Source: Polynucleobacter meluiroseus
GTDB taxonomy: Bacteria; Pseudomonadota; Gammaproteobacteria; Burkholderiales; Burkholderiaceae
Assembly (NCBI GenBank): GCA_945864455.1
Contig: CAMBBT010000004.1
Location: 1 to 35,945, forward strand
Reading direction: 5' to 3'
DNA length: 35,945 nucleotides
Position numbers and translations under genes: made by a program. Each line of letters opens with the position of its first letter. Position 1 is the stretch's first letter. This document shows, in pieces, positions 1-8,482 of this stretch. The notes under the pieces were generated by a model. The model saw only the letters and a list, made by a program, of their open reading frames with translations, did not search any database and was not told the DNA's origin.

Positions 1-965
1 AGCAAGGGCTCTAAGCTTTGACTCAAGGTATTGAGGCGGTTACTAAGTTGGGCACCAAGTGTATTTGCTCGTTTGCCTAGCATCTGCGGAAGAGATCCAC
101 TTTCCGAAGCAATTCTGAGTAATTGTAAGGTTTCAATATCAAACAAAACATGTTTAGGGTCGGCGCGCATTAGAGCATCACCCAGTGGCCAACCCCGAGT
201 AAGGTGTTTGAATACCTCAGCACTGAAGTCATGACTAAGCCAATGGTTGGAGGATTGCGCTGTTACACGAAGCGCATCGGGAAGCGCTAAACCTGAGTCT
301 AGTAAATGTCCCAAGGTTCTGCACCAGTAAGTCAGCGTTGCTAAACGAAATAGTTTACCTAGCATTGGAATGCAAAAACTCAGTTGGTCACATTTTTTCT
401 GAAGGCGGGGTATTTTGAGCCAGGCAATCAGAAATAATCCAGAGCTACTGATCAGAAGGGCGCTGATTTCTAAGAAAAAATATTCAATGATGGTGGATAT
501 TTGAATGAGCGCTTTTGTAGGCGCTGGTAATTCAGCCTGAAAGTGAGCAAAGACATCCTTAAATACGGGAACAACCCAAATCATCATGACCAGAATTAGC
601 AAAAAGGAGCTAGCAAGAGTGATTACGGGGTAACTTAAAGCCTGTTGTACTTTGCGGCGTAACTCAATTTGCGCCTCAAGCTGCTGGCAAATGGTTTGTA
701 GTGCCAGTTCAATATTTCCGGTGCGCTCACTGACTCGAATGAGATTAATAAATTCTGCTGAGAATTGATTTCTCTGAAGTAGCAAGGCTTGAGAAAAGCT
801 TTCCCCTTGCCTTAACTGCATACATAAATTGCTTAAACAGCGTTGCCACTGCTTTGGGCTGGATGCAAGTATGAGCTCCATCGCATTTAAGAGTGGGAGG
901 CCAACAGTTAAGAGGGATAGGAGTTGCTGTGCAAATGTCAGTTGATCAGATTTACTTAGTGCCAT
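1..965 (-). CDS. pilC: Type II secretion system F / PilC-like inner membrane protein, 3' end beyond window
   Basis: Inner-membrane platform protein of a type IV pilus or type II secretion machine, which couples the assembly ATPase to pilin polymerisation. Reading the minus strand from ATG at 965 gives about 321 open codons up to the window edge. The start (MALSKSDQLTFAQQ, then LLTVGLPLLNAMELI) matches the beginning of the first GspF domain. A hydrophobic stretch (VITLASSFLLILVMMIWVVPVF) follows, and a second GspF repeat ends in SLEPLL near base 1. Typical PilC proteins carry about 60 extra residues before the first GspF domain, which are absent here. The start codon overlaps the end of the upstream ATPase gene by 10 bases, so the two are translationally coupled. 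Only the last few dozen residues should be missing. Whether it serves pili or secretion cannot be decided here. Confidence 0.85.
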   Translation of the reverse strand, partial: MALSKSDQLTFAQQLLSLLTVGLPLLNAMELILASSPKQWQRCLSNLCMQLRQGESFSQALLLQRNQFSAEFINLIRVSERTGNIELALQTICQQLEAQIELRRKVQQALSYPVITLASSFLLILVMMIWVVPVFKDVFAHFQAELPAPTKALIQISTIIEYFFLEISALLISSSGLFLIAWLKIPRLQKKCDQLSFCIPMLGKLFRLATLTYWCRTLGHLLDSGLALPDALRVTAQSSNHWLSHDFSAEVFKHLTRGWPLGDALMRADPKHVLFDIETLQLLRIASESGSLPQMLGKRANTLGAQLSNRLNTLSQSLEPL

Positions 966-2035
966 GTATCGACCTCAGTCTTTAGATCGACTTCTTGAAT
1001 TAAACCTGCCTTGACGTAGTGAAGTCCAGCCTCATACATGCTTGGATACTTTAAAGATGGATCAAATAAATGGGTTGCACCCAATACTTCATGTACCCCA
1101 ATACGACCATAACTACCAGTGCCTTTGCAGGCAGAGCATTTTCTGGCCTCTTCAATACTTCGACCCAAACATTGCCGACATATTTTGCGAATCAAGCGTT
1201 GCGAGCTGACGCTACACAAGCAAGATTCGAGCGCCTCTTGGTCAAGACCTAAACTTTTTAATCTAGTCAGTGCGCCTCTAGCATTGCGGGTGTGTAGCGT
1301 GCTTAAGACAAGATGGCCCGTTTGCGCTGCTTGTATAGCAAGCTGTGCAGTAGCGCTATCGCGAATTTCTCCAATCATGATGATATCTGGATCTTGCCGC
1401 AACAGGGCTCGGATGATGGTCGAAAAATCTAAGCCTGAGCGCGGGTGATACGCCACTTGATTCACTCCAGGTAGGCGAATTTCAATAGGGTCTTCTATAG
1501 AGCAAAGATTGCGATGACTTTGATTCAGTGAACGTAAACAACTGTAGAGAGTTCTGGTTTTGCCACTACCGGTAGGACCAGTTACCAATATCAGACCATT
1601 GGTTTGCTTGAGGGCATTCTGAAATATTACCAACTGTTCTGGAAGTAATCCAACTTGTTCGATAGCAAGATCATTAATGCAATTGGGCAAAATCCGGATA
1701 ACTGCTTTTTCTCCATGCAGAGTGGGAATGATTGAAACTCGGCAGTCAACATTGGGTTTAGAAAAATCAGGGCCAATTAAAAGTCGGCCATCTTGGGGAA
1801 GGCGTTTTTCAGCAATATCAAGTCGCGCCAGTATCTTGATGCGGGTGATTAATCGCTCATGCAGTTGAATCTCAAATTGCGCTTGCACTTGTAGCAAGCC
1901 ATCCACCCGAATGCGAACTAAAGTAGCCTGTGATCCTACTTCAACATGGATATCACTCGCCCTAGATTCCAGCGCATTGACTGCGATTTCATGCCAGGTA
2001 CGAATAATGATTGAATCATCTTGGTCGTTGCTCAA
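956..2035 (-). CDS. pilB: Short PilB/GspE-type assembly ATPase
   Basis: Hexameric cytoplasmic ATPase powering pilus or pseudopilus extension. Visible motifs are Walker A GPTGSGKT (residues 153-160), Walker B DIIMIGEIRD (217-226), a His-box region around STLHTR (245-250), and a tetracysteine zinc site C286-x2-C289 / C300-x2-C303 typical of GspE/PilB. At 359 residues it is much shorter than usual PilB (about 570) because the N-terminal MshEN/N1 domain is missing. It starts directly in the N2 domain (SRASDIHVE at 24-32). The start codon appears to be TTG at 2035, overlapping the TGA stop of the corC-like gene (TTGA). This coupling supports the start, although an in-frame extension into corC is not blocked by an immediate stop. 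It forms an overlapping series with the gene on each side. Confidence 0.88.
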   Translation of the reverse strand: MSNDQDDSIIIRTWHEIAVNALESRASDIHVEVGSQATLVRIRVDGLLQVQAQFEIQLHERLITRIKILARLDIAEKRLPQDGRLLIGPDFSKPNVDCRVSIIPTLHGEKAVIRILPNCINDLAIEQVGLLPEQLVIFQNALKQTNGLILVTGPTGSGKTRTLYSCLRSLNQSHRNLCSIEDPIEIRLPGVNQVAYHPRSGLDFSTIIRALLRQDPDIIMIGEIRDSATAQLAIQAAQTGHLVLSTLHTRNARGALTRLKSLGLDQEALESCLCSVSSQRLIRKICRQCLGRSIEEARKCSACKGTGSYGRIGVHEVLGATHLFDPSLKYPSMYEAGLHYVKAGLIQEVDLKTEVDTWH

Positions 2036-3321
2036 TCTTGTTCTTGAGTGAGGGCAGGTCGATAGAGCTTAACGGTCTTTACGCCCTGATCATCAAATTG
2101 AACAATCTCCATCACGATGCCTGCAATTCGCAAGCTGACATCATGATCCGGTATTGCCTCGAGCTTTTCTAGAATGAGACCGTTTAGCGTGCGAGGGCCA
2201 TCTAATGGCAGGTTGAGATTGAGTAGACGATTGAGGTCTCGAAGAGATGCGGTGCCGCTAGCTAGGTAGGTGCCATTCGCCAACCATTGGGGGTCATTTG
2301 AAAGATTAGAAAAGGAGGTTGTGAACTCACCAATGAGCTCCTCCACGATATCTTCAAAGGTCACTAAACCAAGGACCTCACCATATTCATTGACGACCAG
2401 GCTTAAACGCTGTTGATTATCTTGAAAGAATTGCATTTGTTGTAAAACTGGCGTCCCGCTTGGAATGAAATAAGGCTCATTTAATAAGGATTTAAAGTCT
2501 TCATGTTTTAAGTCTATATCACCAAGAAGTGACAAGGCCTTCTTGACAGATAGGATGCCAACTATTTGCTCAGAATCACCGTCGCAGACTGGTAGCTTAT
2601 TGTGATAGCAGGTTTCTAACTGTTGAACTACCTCGTCAATCGGTCGCGCGAGATCCAAAATTTCAATTTTTGATCTTGGGGTCATCACATCATCAACCGT
2701 AATGTTTTCTAAGTTAAATAAGTTCAGCAAAATATTACGGTGATGGTTTGATACGAAGCGATTAGATTCTAGAACCAAGCTGCGCAATTCTTCTTTACTC
2801 ATGGTTCTGCTATCCGAGGAAGATTGCAGGCCGAAGACCTTCATTAGGCCTGATACAAAGCTATTAATAAACCACAGCAGGGGCTTTAAGAAAAAGGTCA
2901 GCGGCAAAATGAACCAGCCCACTTTGGAAGCAATCTTTTCTGGAAAAGCTGCTCCTATGACCTTCGGAGTGATTTCACTAAAAATAATAATGAGCAAAGC
3001 AACTACTAAAGTTGCTAAAGAAAGTACGAGCCCACTATCTCCAAAGATATGCAGGGCAATTCCAGTCACTAGGATTGGCAGAATAGTATTGATCAGATTG
3101 TTGGAAATTAAGAGCACTGATAAAAGCGAATCAATCCGCTTTAAGAGTCGCTCTGCCAAGGCAGCCCCTTTATTGCCGCTGGTGGCCATGGCGCGTAGGT
3201 GATGACGATTTGATGAAAGCATGCTAGTTTCGGCCATTGAAAAAAAGCCCGAAAGAGCCAGTAAAAAGAGGACGAGAGCAACTTGGCTATAAAAAGGCCA
3301 ATCGTTAAAAAAGGTATCCAT
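2032..3321 (-). CDS. HlyC/CorC family membrane protein (DUF21, CBS pair, CorC_HlyC)
   Basis: Inner-membrane protein of the CorC/CNNM-related family, linked to magnesium/cobalt handling in relatives. It starts with a hydrophobic DUF21 domain of several membrane helices (QVALVLFLLALSGFFSMAETSM near the N-terminus, then two more hydrophobic blocks before about residue 165). A CBS pair follows (VDDVMTPRSKIEILDL, then LVVNEYGEVLGLVTFEDIVEE), and a C-terminal CorC_HlyC domain. I place the start at ATG 3321 (MDTFFNDW), giving 429 residues. The frame stays open to 3375, but the extra 18 residues do not look like family sequence. Its stop overlaps the downstream ATPase start, which is odd partnering for a pilus gene and probably reflects compaction. 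Substrate is not determined. Confidence 0.87.
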   Translation of the reverse strand: MDTFFNDWPFYSQVALVLFLLALSGFFSMAETSMLSSNRHHLRAMATSGNKGAALAERLLKRIDSLLSVLLISNNLINTILPILVTGIALHIFGDSGLVLSLATLVVALLIIIFSEITPKVIGAAFPEKIASKVGWFILPLTFFLKPLLWFINSFVSGLMKVFGLQSSSDSRTMSKEELRSLVLESNRFVSNHHRNILLNLFNLENITVDDVMTPRSKIEILDLARPIDEVVQQLETCYHNKLPVCDGDSEQIVGILSVKKALSLLGDIDLKHEDFKSLLNEPYFIPSGTPVLQQMQFFQDNQQRLSLVVNEYGEVLGLVTFEDIVEELIGEFTTSFSNLSNDPQWLANGTYLASGTASLRDLNRLLNLNLPLDGPRTLNGLILEKLEAIPDHDVSLRIAGIVMEIVQFDDQGVKTVKLYRPALTQEQD

Positions 3322-3439
3322 GATGTCTGCCTGCAAAAAGTAAGGATGAATCAATATAGCAAAGTGGCATTTCACAAGCTATAGATATGAAAGAAAGTAG
3401 TGTCGTCTACAGTGTTTAATTATGTGAGAATCACTTCAT

Positions 3440-3952
3440 ATGACCCCAATCAAAAAACAAGCTAGCTCAGATAGCGCCCAATATTGCGTCATTGCAGCCC
3501 CTTTTGGGGGTTTAGGGGTTTTGACTGAGCTAGTTGATGGCAGTTTGATGTTATCCAGAATTGAGTATTTACCTGCTACCACTGCCTTAGTGAGCCCTAA
3601 AAATCAACTGGCAAGAGAGGCAGAAAAGCAGTTCAAGGCCTACTTCCAGAATCCCCATCATCAATTTGATTTGCCGCTAAAGCCATCAGGAACAGAGCAT
3701 CAGCAAAGGGTTTGGAGCAGTATTCAGACGATACCGGTTGGTACAACTAAAACCTATGGCGAGATTGCAAATAAGATTAAGAGCGGCCCACGTGCGGTGG
3801 GCACAGCCTGCGGTGCCAATCCCTACCCTTTAATCTCACCCTGTCATCGAGTGGTTTCTGCTGAAGGAATTGGTGGTTTTATGAAAGAAGATGCGCCTGG
3901 CCTATATCGGCAAATCAAATTATGGCTTTTGAAGCATGAGGGCGCGCTATAG
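3440..3952 (+). CDS. ogt: Methylated-DNA--protein-cysteine S-methyltransferase (Ogt/Ada-C type)
   Basis: Suicide repair protein that transfers the alkyl group from O6-alkylguanine (and O4-alkylthymine) in DNA to its own cysteine. The active-site motif PCHRV carries the acceptor Cys135. The helix-turn-helix region (VGTTKTYGEIA, residues 100-110) and the SGPRAVGTACGANP segment before the active site fit the family. At 170 residues the length is normal. No Shine-Dalgarno sequence is evident before ATG 3440. The gene is divergent from corC and convergent with the squalene synthase-like gene, only 2 bases apart at the ends, so it is probably a single-gene unit. Confidence 0.9.
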   Translation: MTPIKKQASSDSAQYCVIAAPFGGLGVLTELVDGSLMLSRIEYLPATTALVSPKNQLAREAEKQFKAYFQNPHHQFDLPLKPSGTEHQQRVWSSIQTIPVGTTKTYGEIANKIKSGPRAVGTACGANPYPLISPCHRVVSAEGIGGFMKEDAPGLYRQIKLWLLKHEGAL

Positions 3953-3954
3953 GT

Positions 3955-4935
3955 TCAGATTTCTTTTCTGAGCGATCTAGAAAATAGATTAAAAAAGGCC
4001 TGCATGAGTACATCACTCTTCACTGAAAATTTTGTAAAAGTGTAAAAGACCATCACCGTTTTTCTAGAAAGCTTTACCTCATCTATGTTGCTAAATTCAT
4101 TTCGCTTCGCAATCTTTGAGAGTGTCATTACTGCTAAGCCAAAAGCTAGGAAGCAAAAGCGCCGCATCCCAAGTTCTGCTTTTGGAATCAGGAGTATGTA
4201 GCTTAGGGAGTCTTGGAGCTTCTGATAAGAAATCTTTAAAAGCGCTTTCTGGCTGATATCGGCTGGCTTCCAAGATACGCCGCGCGCATGATCTTCAGGC
4301 GAGTCTTTCAGGATATTGGTCATTTGTAAGGCTTGGCCAAAAGCAATAGCAAGGCCATCGTGACCCTTCATGTTTTTTGCAAATGCAGATGAGTGATTAC
4401 TAAAAACAGTAGTGAGCAGTTCTCCCACTACACCCGCAACAACATAACAATATTTCTCAAACTCGCATAAGTCTTTTAGGCCTGTCTGAGTCTGTTTGCC
4501 ATGAAAATAAGACATACCCTCTGACATAATCGAGACACAACGACTTACTGCTGCTTGATCATCTTTTGAGCAAGTATGCAAAATTCGTAAAACGGTTGGG
4601 GTGTGGGCAATGAGATCTAACTCATCTAGATTGCCATAATGATCAAGCGCTTTAAGACAGGGCTCTACAAAAGACTCAACAGGTGATTTTTTGAGAACTG
4701 CGTCTAAAAATAATTGAGAGAGCTTTTGCTTCGTCTCTGGACTTAAATCTGCTGCATCTTCAATGGTATCCACAATCCGGCACAGCAAATAAGTATTGCC
4801 CACCACTTTTTCAATCGGGGGAGGCAAAAGCGGGATAGTCAGAGCAAAGGTGCGGGAGACTGAGCCCAAAATGGCTTTTTGGTAAGCCAGATCTGTGCTC
4901 GGGTTCTCGCTAAGGCCCATTTGAGATAAATTCAC
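3955..4935 (-). CDS. Squalene/phytoene synthase family protein (squalene-synthase-like)
   Basis: Head-to-head prenyltransferase, most likely condensing two farnesyl diphosphates to presqualene diphosphate or squalene on the inner face of the membrane. Two Asp-rich Mg-diphosphate sites are visible: D56-TIED (56-60) and N207-ILK-D211-SPED (207-215). SVSRTFALTIPLLPPP (25-40) matches the substrate-binding start of the family, and YFHGKQ and GELLTTVF lie between the two sites. The DTIED and NILKD..ED forms are closer to classical squalene synthases than to HpnC/HpnD, though that is judged by eye. At 326 residues the length is normal. No shc, hpnC/D/E or carotenoid genes lie within the window, so its partners must be elsewhere. 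The product (hopanoid precursor or carotenoid) remains open. Confidence 0.82.
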   Translation of the reverse strand: MNLSQMGLSENPSTDLAYQKAILGSVSRTFALTIPLLPPPIEKVVGNTYLLCRIVDTIEDAADLSPETKQKLSQLFLDAVLKKSPVESFVEPCLKALDHYGNLDELDLIAHTPTVLRILHTCSKDDQAAVSRCVSIMSEGMSYFHGKQTQTGLKDLCEFEKYCYVVAGVVGELLTTVFSNHSSAFAKNMKGHDGLAIAFGQALQMTNILKDSPEDHARGVSWKPADISQKALLKISYQKLQDSLSYILLIPKAELGMRRFCFLAFGLAVMTLSKIAKRNEFSNIDEVKLSRKTVMVFYTFTKFSVKSDVLMQAFFNLFSRSLRKEI

Positions 4936-5006
4936 CCTTGAATTATGTCAGAGTAGGATGCCCTAAATAGCGACAAATTCCCTTACTGGTAAAAGTGACA
5001 TGGTCA

Positions 5007-5012
5007 TATAAT
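5007..5012 (+). promoter_or_regulatory. Candidate -10 element for the symporter gene
   Basis: A perfect TATAAT lies 31 bases before the GTG start, followed by a good Shine-Dalgarno (AGGAG at 5030-5034). The -35 region 17-18 bases upstream (TTACTG) is a poor match, so activation or a weak promoter is possible. Confidence 0.4.
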
Positions 5013-5042
5013 TTCACCAAATTATTAAAGGAGAAATAGGGC

Positions 5043-6458
5043 GTGCTTTTTTGGTTCGTCATCATTTATTGGCTCATATCCATCGGCATTGGATTATGGG
5101 CTGCCTTACGGGTTAAAAATACCGCTGACTTTGCTGCTGCTGGTCATAGCCTACCTCTGCCGATTGTTACCGCCACTGTTTTTGCTACTTGGTTTGGTGC
5201 GGAAGCAGTTTTAGGCGTCCCCGCTACTTTTCTAAAAGAGGGTTTGGGTGGCGTCGTTGCCGATCCTTTCGGCTCTTCCATGTGTTTGATCTTAGTCGGT
5301 CTCTTTTTTGCCCGCCATCTCTATAACCGCCGAATGCTCACGATTGGTGACTTCTTTCGTGAAAAATACGGACGTACTGTTGAAGTATTGGTAACGCTTT
5401 GTATTGTGGTCTCTTATTTGGGTTGGGTTGCCGCACAAATTAAAGCTTTGGGTCTCGTATTTAATGTGGTGTCTGACGGCAGTATCACTCAGACTGCTGG
5501 CATGATTATTGGGGCTGGAAGTGTATTGATTTACACCTTATTTGGTGGCATGTGGTCGGTTGCAATTACTGACTTTATTCAAATGATCATTATCGTCATT
5601 GGCATGCTGTATATCAGTGGGGAAATGGCTGAGCAGACTGGTGGCATCGGTGTAGTAATAGAGCATGCAGCAGCTGCCGGCCAATTTAGTAACTTCTGGC
5701 CGGATATGAATCTGGCTTCTATCTTGGGCTTCACGGCAGCCTTATGCACCATGATGCTTGGCTCAATTCCTCAGCAGGATGTTTTCCAACGCATTACCTC
5801 CTCCAAGAATGTCAATATTGCTGTGCAGGCCGCAATCTTGGGCGGTGTCCTTTACTTTATTTTCGCTTTCATACCAATGTATTTGGCTTATTCGGCAACA
5901 CTCATTAATCCAGAGCTGGTGAAGGAGTATTTATATACTGATTCACAGATGATTTTACCAAAATTGATTTTAAATCACGCGCCACTGATCGCGCAGGTCA
6001 TGTTTTTTGGGGCTTTACTTTCGGCAATTAAGAGTTGCGCTAGTGCAACATTACTCGCCCCATCAGTCACATTTGCAGAAAATATTGTGCGAGGATTTTT
6101 TAAGCACTTAAGCGATCAAGAGCTATTAAAAATTATGCGTATCACGGTATTGTGTTTTTCTATTGTGGTTACCCTCTTTGCGATTAATTCTGAGTTATCG
6201 ATTTTCAAGATGGTTGAGAGTGCCTATAAGGTAACTTTGGTTGCAGCCTTTGTTCCTCTAGCATTCGGGGTGTACTGGCCAAGAGCAAATGCTTTGGGTG
6301 GTCTGCTGTCGGTAGTCTGTGGCCTCACTATTTGGATTGCTTGTGAAATTTTGGCGCCAAATGCTATTTTGCCGCCACAGTTGGCAGGCTTACTAGCCAG
6401 CATTATGGGGATGGTCTTGGGCGGCTATCTATCTAAAGATCTCTTAAAAACGGCTTAG
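5043..6458 (+). CDS. Sodium:solute symporter family transporter (SSS/SSF)
   Basis: Integral inner-membrane Na+-coupled importer of the SSF family (relatives carry proline, pantothenate, acetate or sugars). The 471-residue protein is almost wholly hydrophobic, with roughly 12-13 predicted membrane helices. TVFATWFGAEAVLGVP (46-61) is the typical SSF TM2 region with its small-residue Na+ site. GTG 5043 is the start because AGGAG sits 8 bases upstream and the frame begins directly with the first helix. The next gene on the same strand, a ketopantoate-reductase-family enzyme, follows after 101 bases. That suggests the transporter may import a precursor handled by the neighbouring enzymes, but the substrate cannot be read from the sequence. 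Confidence 0.87.
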   Translation: MLFWFVIIYWLISIGIGLWAALRVKNTADFAAAGHSLPLPIVTATVFATWFGAEAVLGVPATFLKEGLGGVVADPFGSSMCLILVGLFFARHLYNRRMLTIGDFFREKYGRTVEVLVTLCIVVSYLGWVAAQIKALGLVFNVVSDGSITQTAGMIIGAGSVLIYTLFGGMWSVAITDFIQMIIIVIGMLYISGEMAEQTGGIGVVIEHAAAAGQFSNFWPDMNLASILGFTAALCTMMLGSIPQQDVFQRITSSKNVNIAVQAAILGGVLYFIFAFIPMYLAYSATLINPELVKEYLYTDSQMILPKLILNHAPLIAQVMFFGALLSAIKSCASATLLAPSVTFAENIVRGFFKHLSDQELLKIMRITVLCFSIVVTLFAINSELSIFKMVESAYKVTLVAAFVPLAFGVYWPRANALGGLLSVVCGLTIWIACEILAPNAILPPQLAGLLASIMGMVLGGYLSKDLLKTA

Positions 6459-6559
6459 ATGTCCCTTGCCTAAAAATTAGGCAATCAAAATTGTTGTGTC
6501 GAAAAATATTCTCATCTAGTATTTAAGTAATACAAAAATTTTATTCTGATGGGATTCCT

Positions 6560-7579
6560 ATGAAAATCTGTGTAATTGGCGGGGGTGGCGCTATTGGCGG
6601 CTACCTAGCGGTAATGTTGGCACGAGCGGGCAATGAGGTAACCGTTGTAGCGCGCGGCGCAACTTTAGCTGCAGTTAAAGAGCGCGGTTTGGCATTAATC
6701 ATGGATGACCAGCCAGAGCCTCTGGTAGCCGAAGTCAAAGCAGTTGAAAAAATTTCTGATGTGGAAACACCAGACGTCATTATGTTGGCTGTGAAGGCAC
6801 ATCAAGTTGATCCAATCATTCATGACTTAGCAGCCATCATGGGTCCAGAGACTATTTTGATTCCGATGCAAAATGGCATTCCGTGGTGGTATTTCCAAAA
6901 GCTTGCTGGCGTTTATCAAGATCACTCTGTTGAAACAGTAGATGCAGGTGGTGTAGCAAGGAAAGCAATTAACCCAAACAATATTATTGGTTGTGTCGTT
7001 TACCCTGCAACTTTTACTCAAGCTCCTGGTGTGATTCGACACGTAGAGGGTAATCGTTTCCCATTAGGCGAGTTGGATGGTAAGCCTTCTGAGCGAATCC
7101 AAAAGATGTCTGAGATGATGGGCGCGGCTGGATTTAAGTCTCCAATTTTGGAAGATATTCGTTCAGAGATTTGGCTCAAACTTTGGGGCAATATGACTTT
7201 TAATCCAATCAGCGCTTTAACCCATGGAACCTTAGAAGGCATTTGCCAATACCCATTGACCAAAGAATTAGCGCGCAACATGATGGCAGAAGCTCAATCT
7301 GTTGCAGAAAAGTTAGGCGTGACTTTCCGGGTTGATATTGAGCGTCGTATTGCCGGCGCTGAAAAAGTCGGCAAGCATAAGACCTCTATGTTGCAGGACT
7401 TAGAGGCTGGGCGTAGCTTAGAGATCGACGCGCTTTTGGGCTCGGCGATTGAGTTAGGTAAGATCACCCAAACACCAACTCCTTGTTTGAACGCTGTATT
7501 TGCTTTGACAAAGTACCTAGATGAAAACGTTCAAGCCTCCAAAGGTAGCTTAGCCTTACCATCTGTATCAGGTTACTAG
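6560..7579 (+). CDS. Ketopantoate reductase family protein (ApbA/PanE)
   Basis: Probable NAD(P)H-dependent 2-hydroxyacid/2-ketoacid oxidoreductase. A Rossmann motif (GGGGAIGGYLAVMLARAG, 8-25) opens the protein, and VARG (31-34) lies at the usual cofactor 2'-phosphate site. The C-terminal ApbA_C domain contains the conserved segment EIWLKLWGNMTFNPISALT, carrying the family's Lys and Asn active-site residues. At 339 residues it is slightly longer than E. coli PanE (303). Many ApbA-family members are not true PanE, and its place beside a transporter, an FAH-family enzyme and a PrdB-like reductase favours a catabolic or paralogous role over pantothenate synthesis. It ends just before a strong terminator shared with the convergent gene. 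Confidence 0.82.
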   Translation: MKICVIGGGGAIGGYLAVMLARAGNEVTVVARGATLAAVKERGLALIMDDQPEPLVAEVKAVEKISDVETPDVIMLAVKAHQVDPIIHDLAAIMGPETILIPMQNGIPWWYFQKLAGVYQDHSVETVDAGGVARKAINPNNIIGCVVYPATFTQAPGVIRHVEGNRFPLGELDGKPSERIQKMSEMMGAAGFKSPILEDIRSEIWLKLWGNMTFNPISALTHGTLEGICQYPLTKELARNMMAEAQSVAEKLGVTFRVDIERRIAGAEKVGKHKTSMLQDLEAGRSLEIDALLGSAIELGKITQTPTPCLNAVFALTKYLDENVQASKGSLALPSVSGY

Positions 7580-7607
7580 GTGTTACAAAAGTAAACTGAA
7601 GATATTG

Positions 7608-7641
7608 AAAATCCTTGCTATGTTGAGTAGCAAGGATTTTT
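7608..7641. terminator. Bidirectional rho-independent terminator
   Basis: A perfect 13-bp stem (7608-7620 with 7628-7640, 7-base loop TGTTGAG) has a run of T on the plus side and TTTT on the minus side. It sits between two convergent genes and can stop transcription from both. Confidence 0.85.
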
Positions 7642-7659
7642 GTTCTTAGGGAAACTGCT

Positions 7660-8427
7660 TTACTCGAAGCGATTATCGAGGCGACCAACGCCATCAATGA
7701 TGATGCTGACATTGCTACCTGGCTTCATTGAGCCAACACCTACTGAGGTGCCGCAAGCAATGATGTCTCCTGCTTGCAGCGGAACATCTTGGGAAATTAA
7801 GCTAACTAATTTCGCAGGCGGAAAAATCATATCTGCAATCGGATAGTTCTGACGTTCTTGATCATTCAGAATAGTTTTGATGCTTAATTTGCTGGGATCT
7901 ACACCAGTAGTGATGAAGGGGCCAAAGACGCCAAAGGTATTAAAGCTCTTCGAGCGAGTCCATTGGGCGTAGCCTGGATCACGATTCAGAATTTCTATAG
8001 CAGTCACATCATTGATGCAGGTGTAACCAAAAATCACTTTTGCAGCCTCAATTTCATCAGCCTCATGGATATGCTGGCCAATGACAATCCCAAGCTCACC
8101 CTCATAAACTACTTTGCCTGAGTAGGACTTGGGTGTGCGAATAGTTTGATTGGCAGCTAAGAAGGAGTTATTTCCCTTTAGGAAGTACAAAGGTTCAGCA
8201 GGCACAGCATGCTCCAGTTTAGTTACCAGCGCATGGAAGTTATCGACCATTGCAACCATTTTGGATGGGATGCAAGGGATATCAATCGTGACGTCTGCTA
8301 ATTGGAGTGTTTCACCTGTTGGTTTTGGATCCCTGAACAAGTCGCCCGAATAAACCACAATGAGGTCGCCCTGCACCTGTCCTAAACCACTTTTCCCTTG
8401 ATGCTGAAATCTAAGCCATTGAGCCAT
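7660..8427 (-). CDS. Fumarylacetoacetate hydrolase family protein
   Basis: FAH-superfamily enzyme (hydrolase, decarboxylase or isomerase of beta-diketo or 2-oxo acids), a cytosolic Mg2+-dependent dimer in relatives. The catalytic core starts near KMVAMVDNFHALV. The metal-binding region SGKVVYEGELGIVIG follows with its two Glu residues, then GYTCINDVTA with the metal Asp. The end region LQAGDIIACGTSVGVG is also typical. At 255 residues it is a standard short FAH protein with an N-terminal lead domain (RFQHQGKSGLGQVQGDLIVVY). It is divergently transcribed from the PrdB/GrdB-like gene with a 55-base gap and has CAGGA as a Shine-Dalgarno. The exact substrate is unknown. Confidence 0.87.
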   Translation of the reverse strand: MAQWLRFQHQGKSGLGQVQGDLIVVYSGDLFRDPKPTGETLQLADVTIDIPCIPSKMVAMVDNFHALVTKLEHAVPAEPLYFLKGNNSFLAANQTIRTPKSYSGKVVYEGELGIVIGQHIHEADEIEAAKVIFGYTCINDVTAIEILNRDPGYAQWTRSKSFNTFGVFGPFITTGVDPSKLSIKTILNDQERQNYPIADMIFPPAKLVSLISQDVPLQAGDIIACGTSVGVGSMKPGSNVSIIIDGVGRLDNRFE

Positions 8428-8482
8428 GATGAGTTCCTGTAAAGTGAATATTTGATAGACAATATCTTACAGGGATCAATGG

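Noticed and set aside
31-234. Plus-strand open frame at the left edge
   Set aside because: It is antisense to the clearly conserved PilC-like frame and has no family features.
6466-6484. Hairpin TTGCCTA-AAAAT-TAGGCAA after the symporter gene as a terminator
   Set aside because: The 7-bp stem is followed by TCAAAATTG rather than a T run. It may still affect mRNA stability, but I do not call it a terminator.
8436-8473. Inverted repeat CCTGTAA-N24-TTACAGG between the FAH and PrdB-like genes, as a possible operator
   Set aside because: Each arm coincides with the Shine-Dalgarno (CAGG) of one of the two divergent genes, so symmetry is expected without a regulator.
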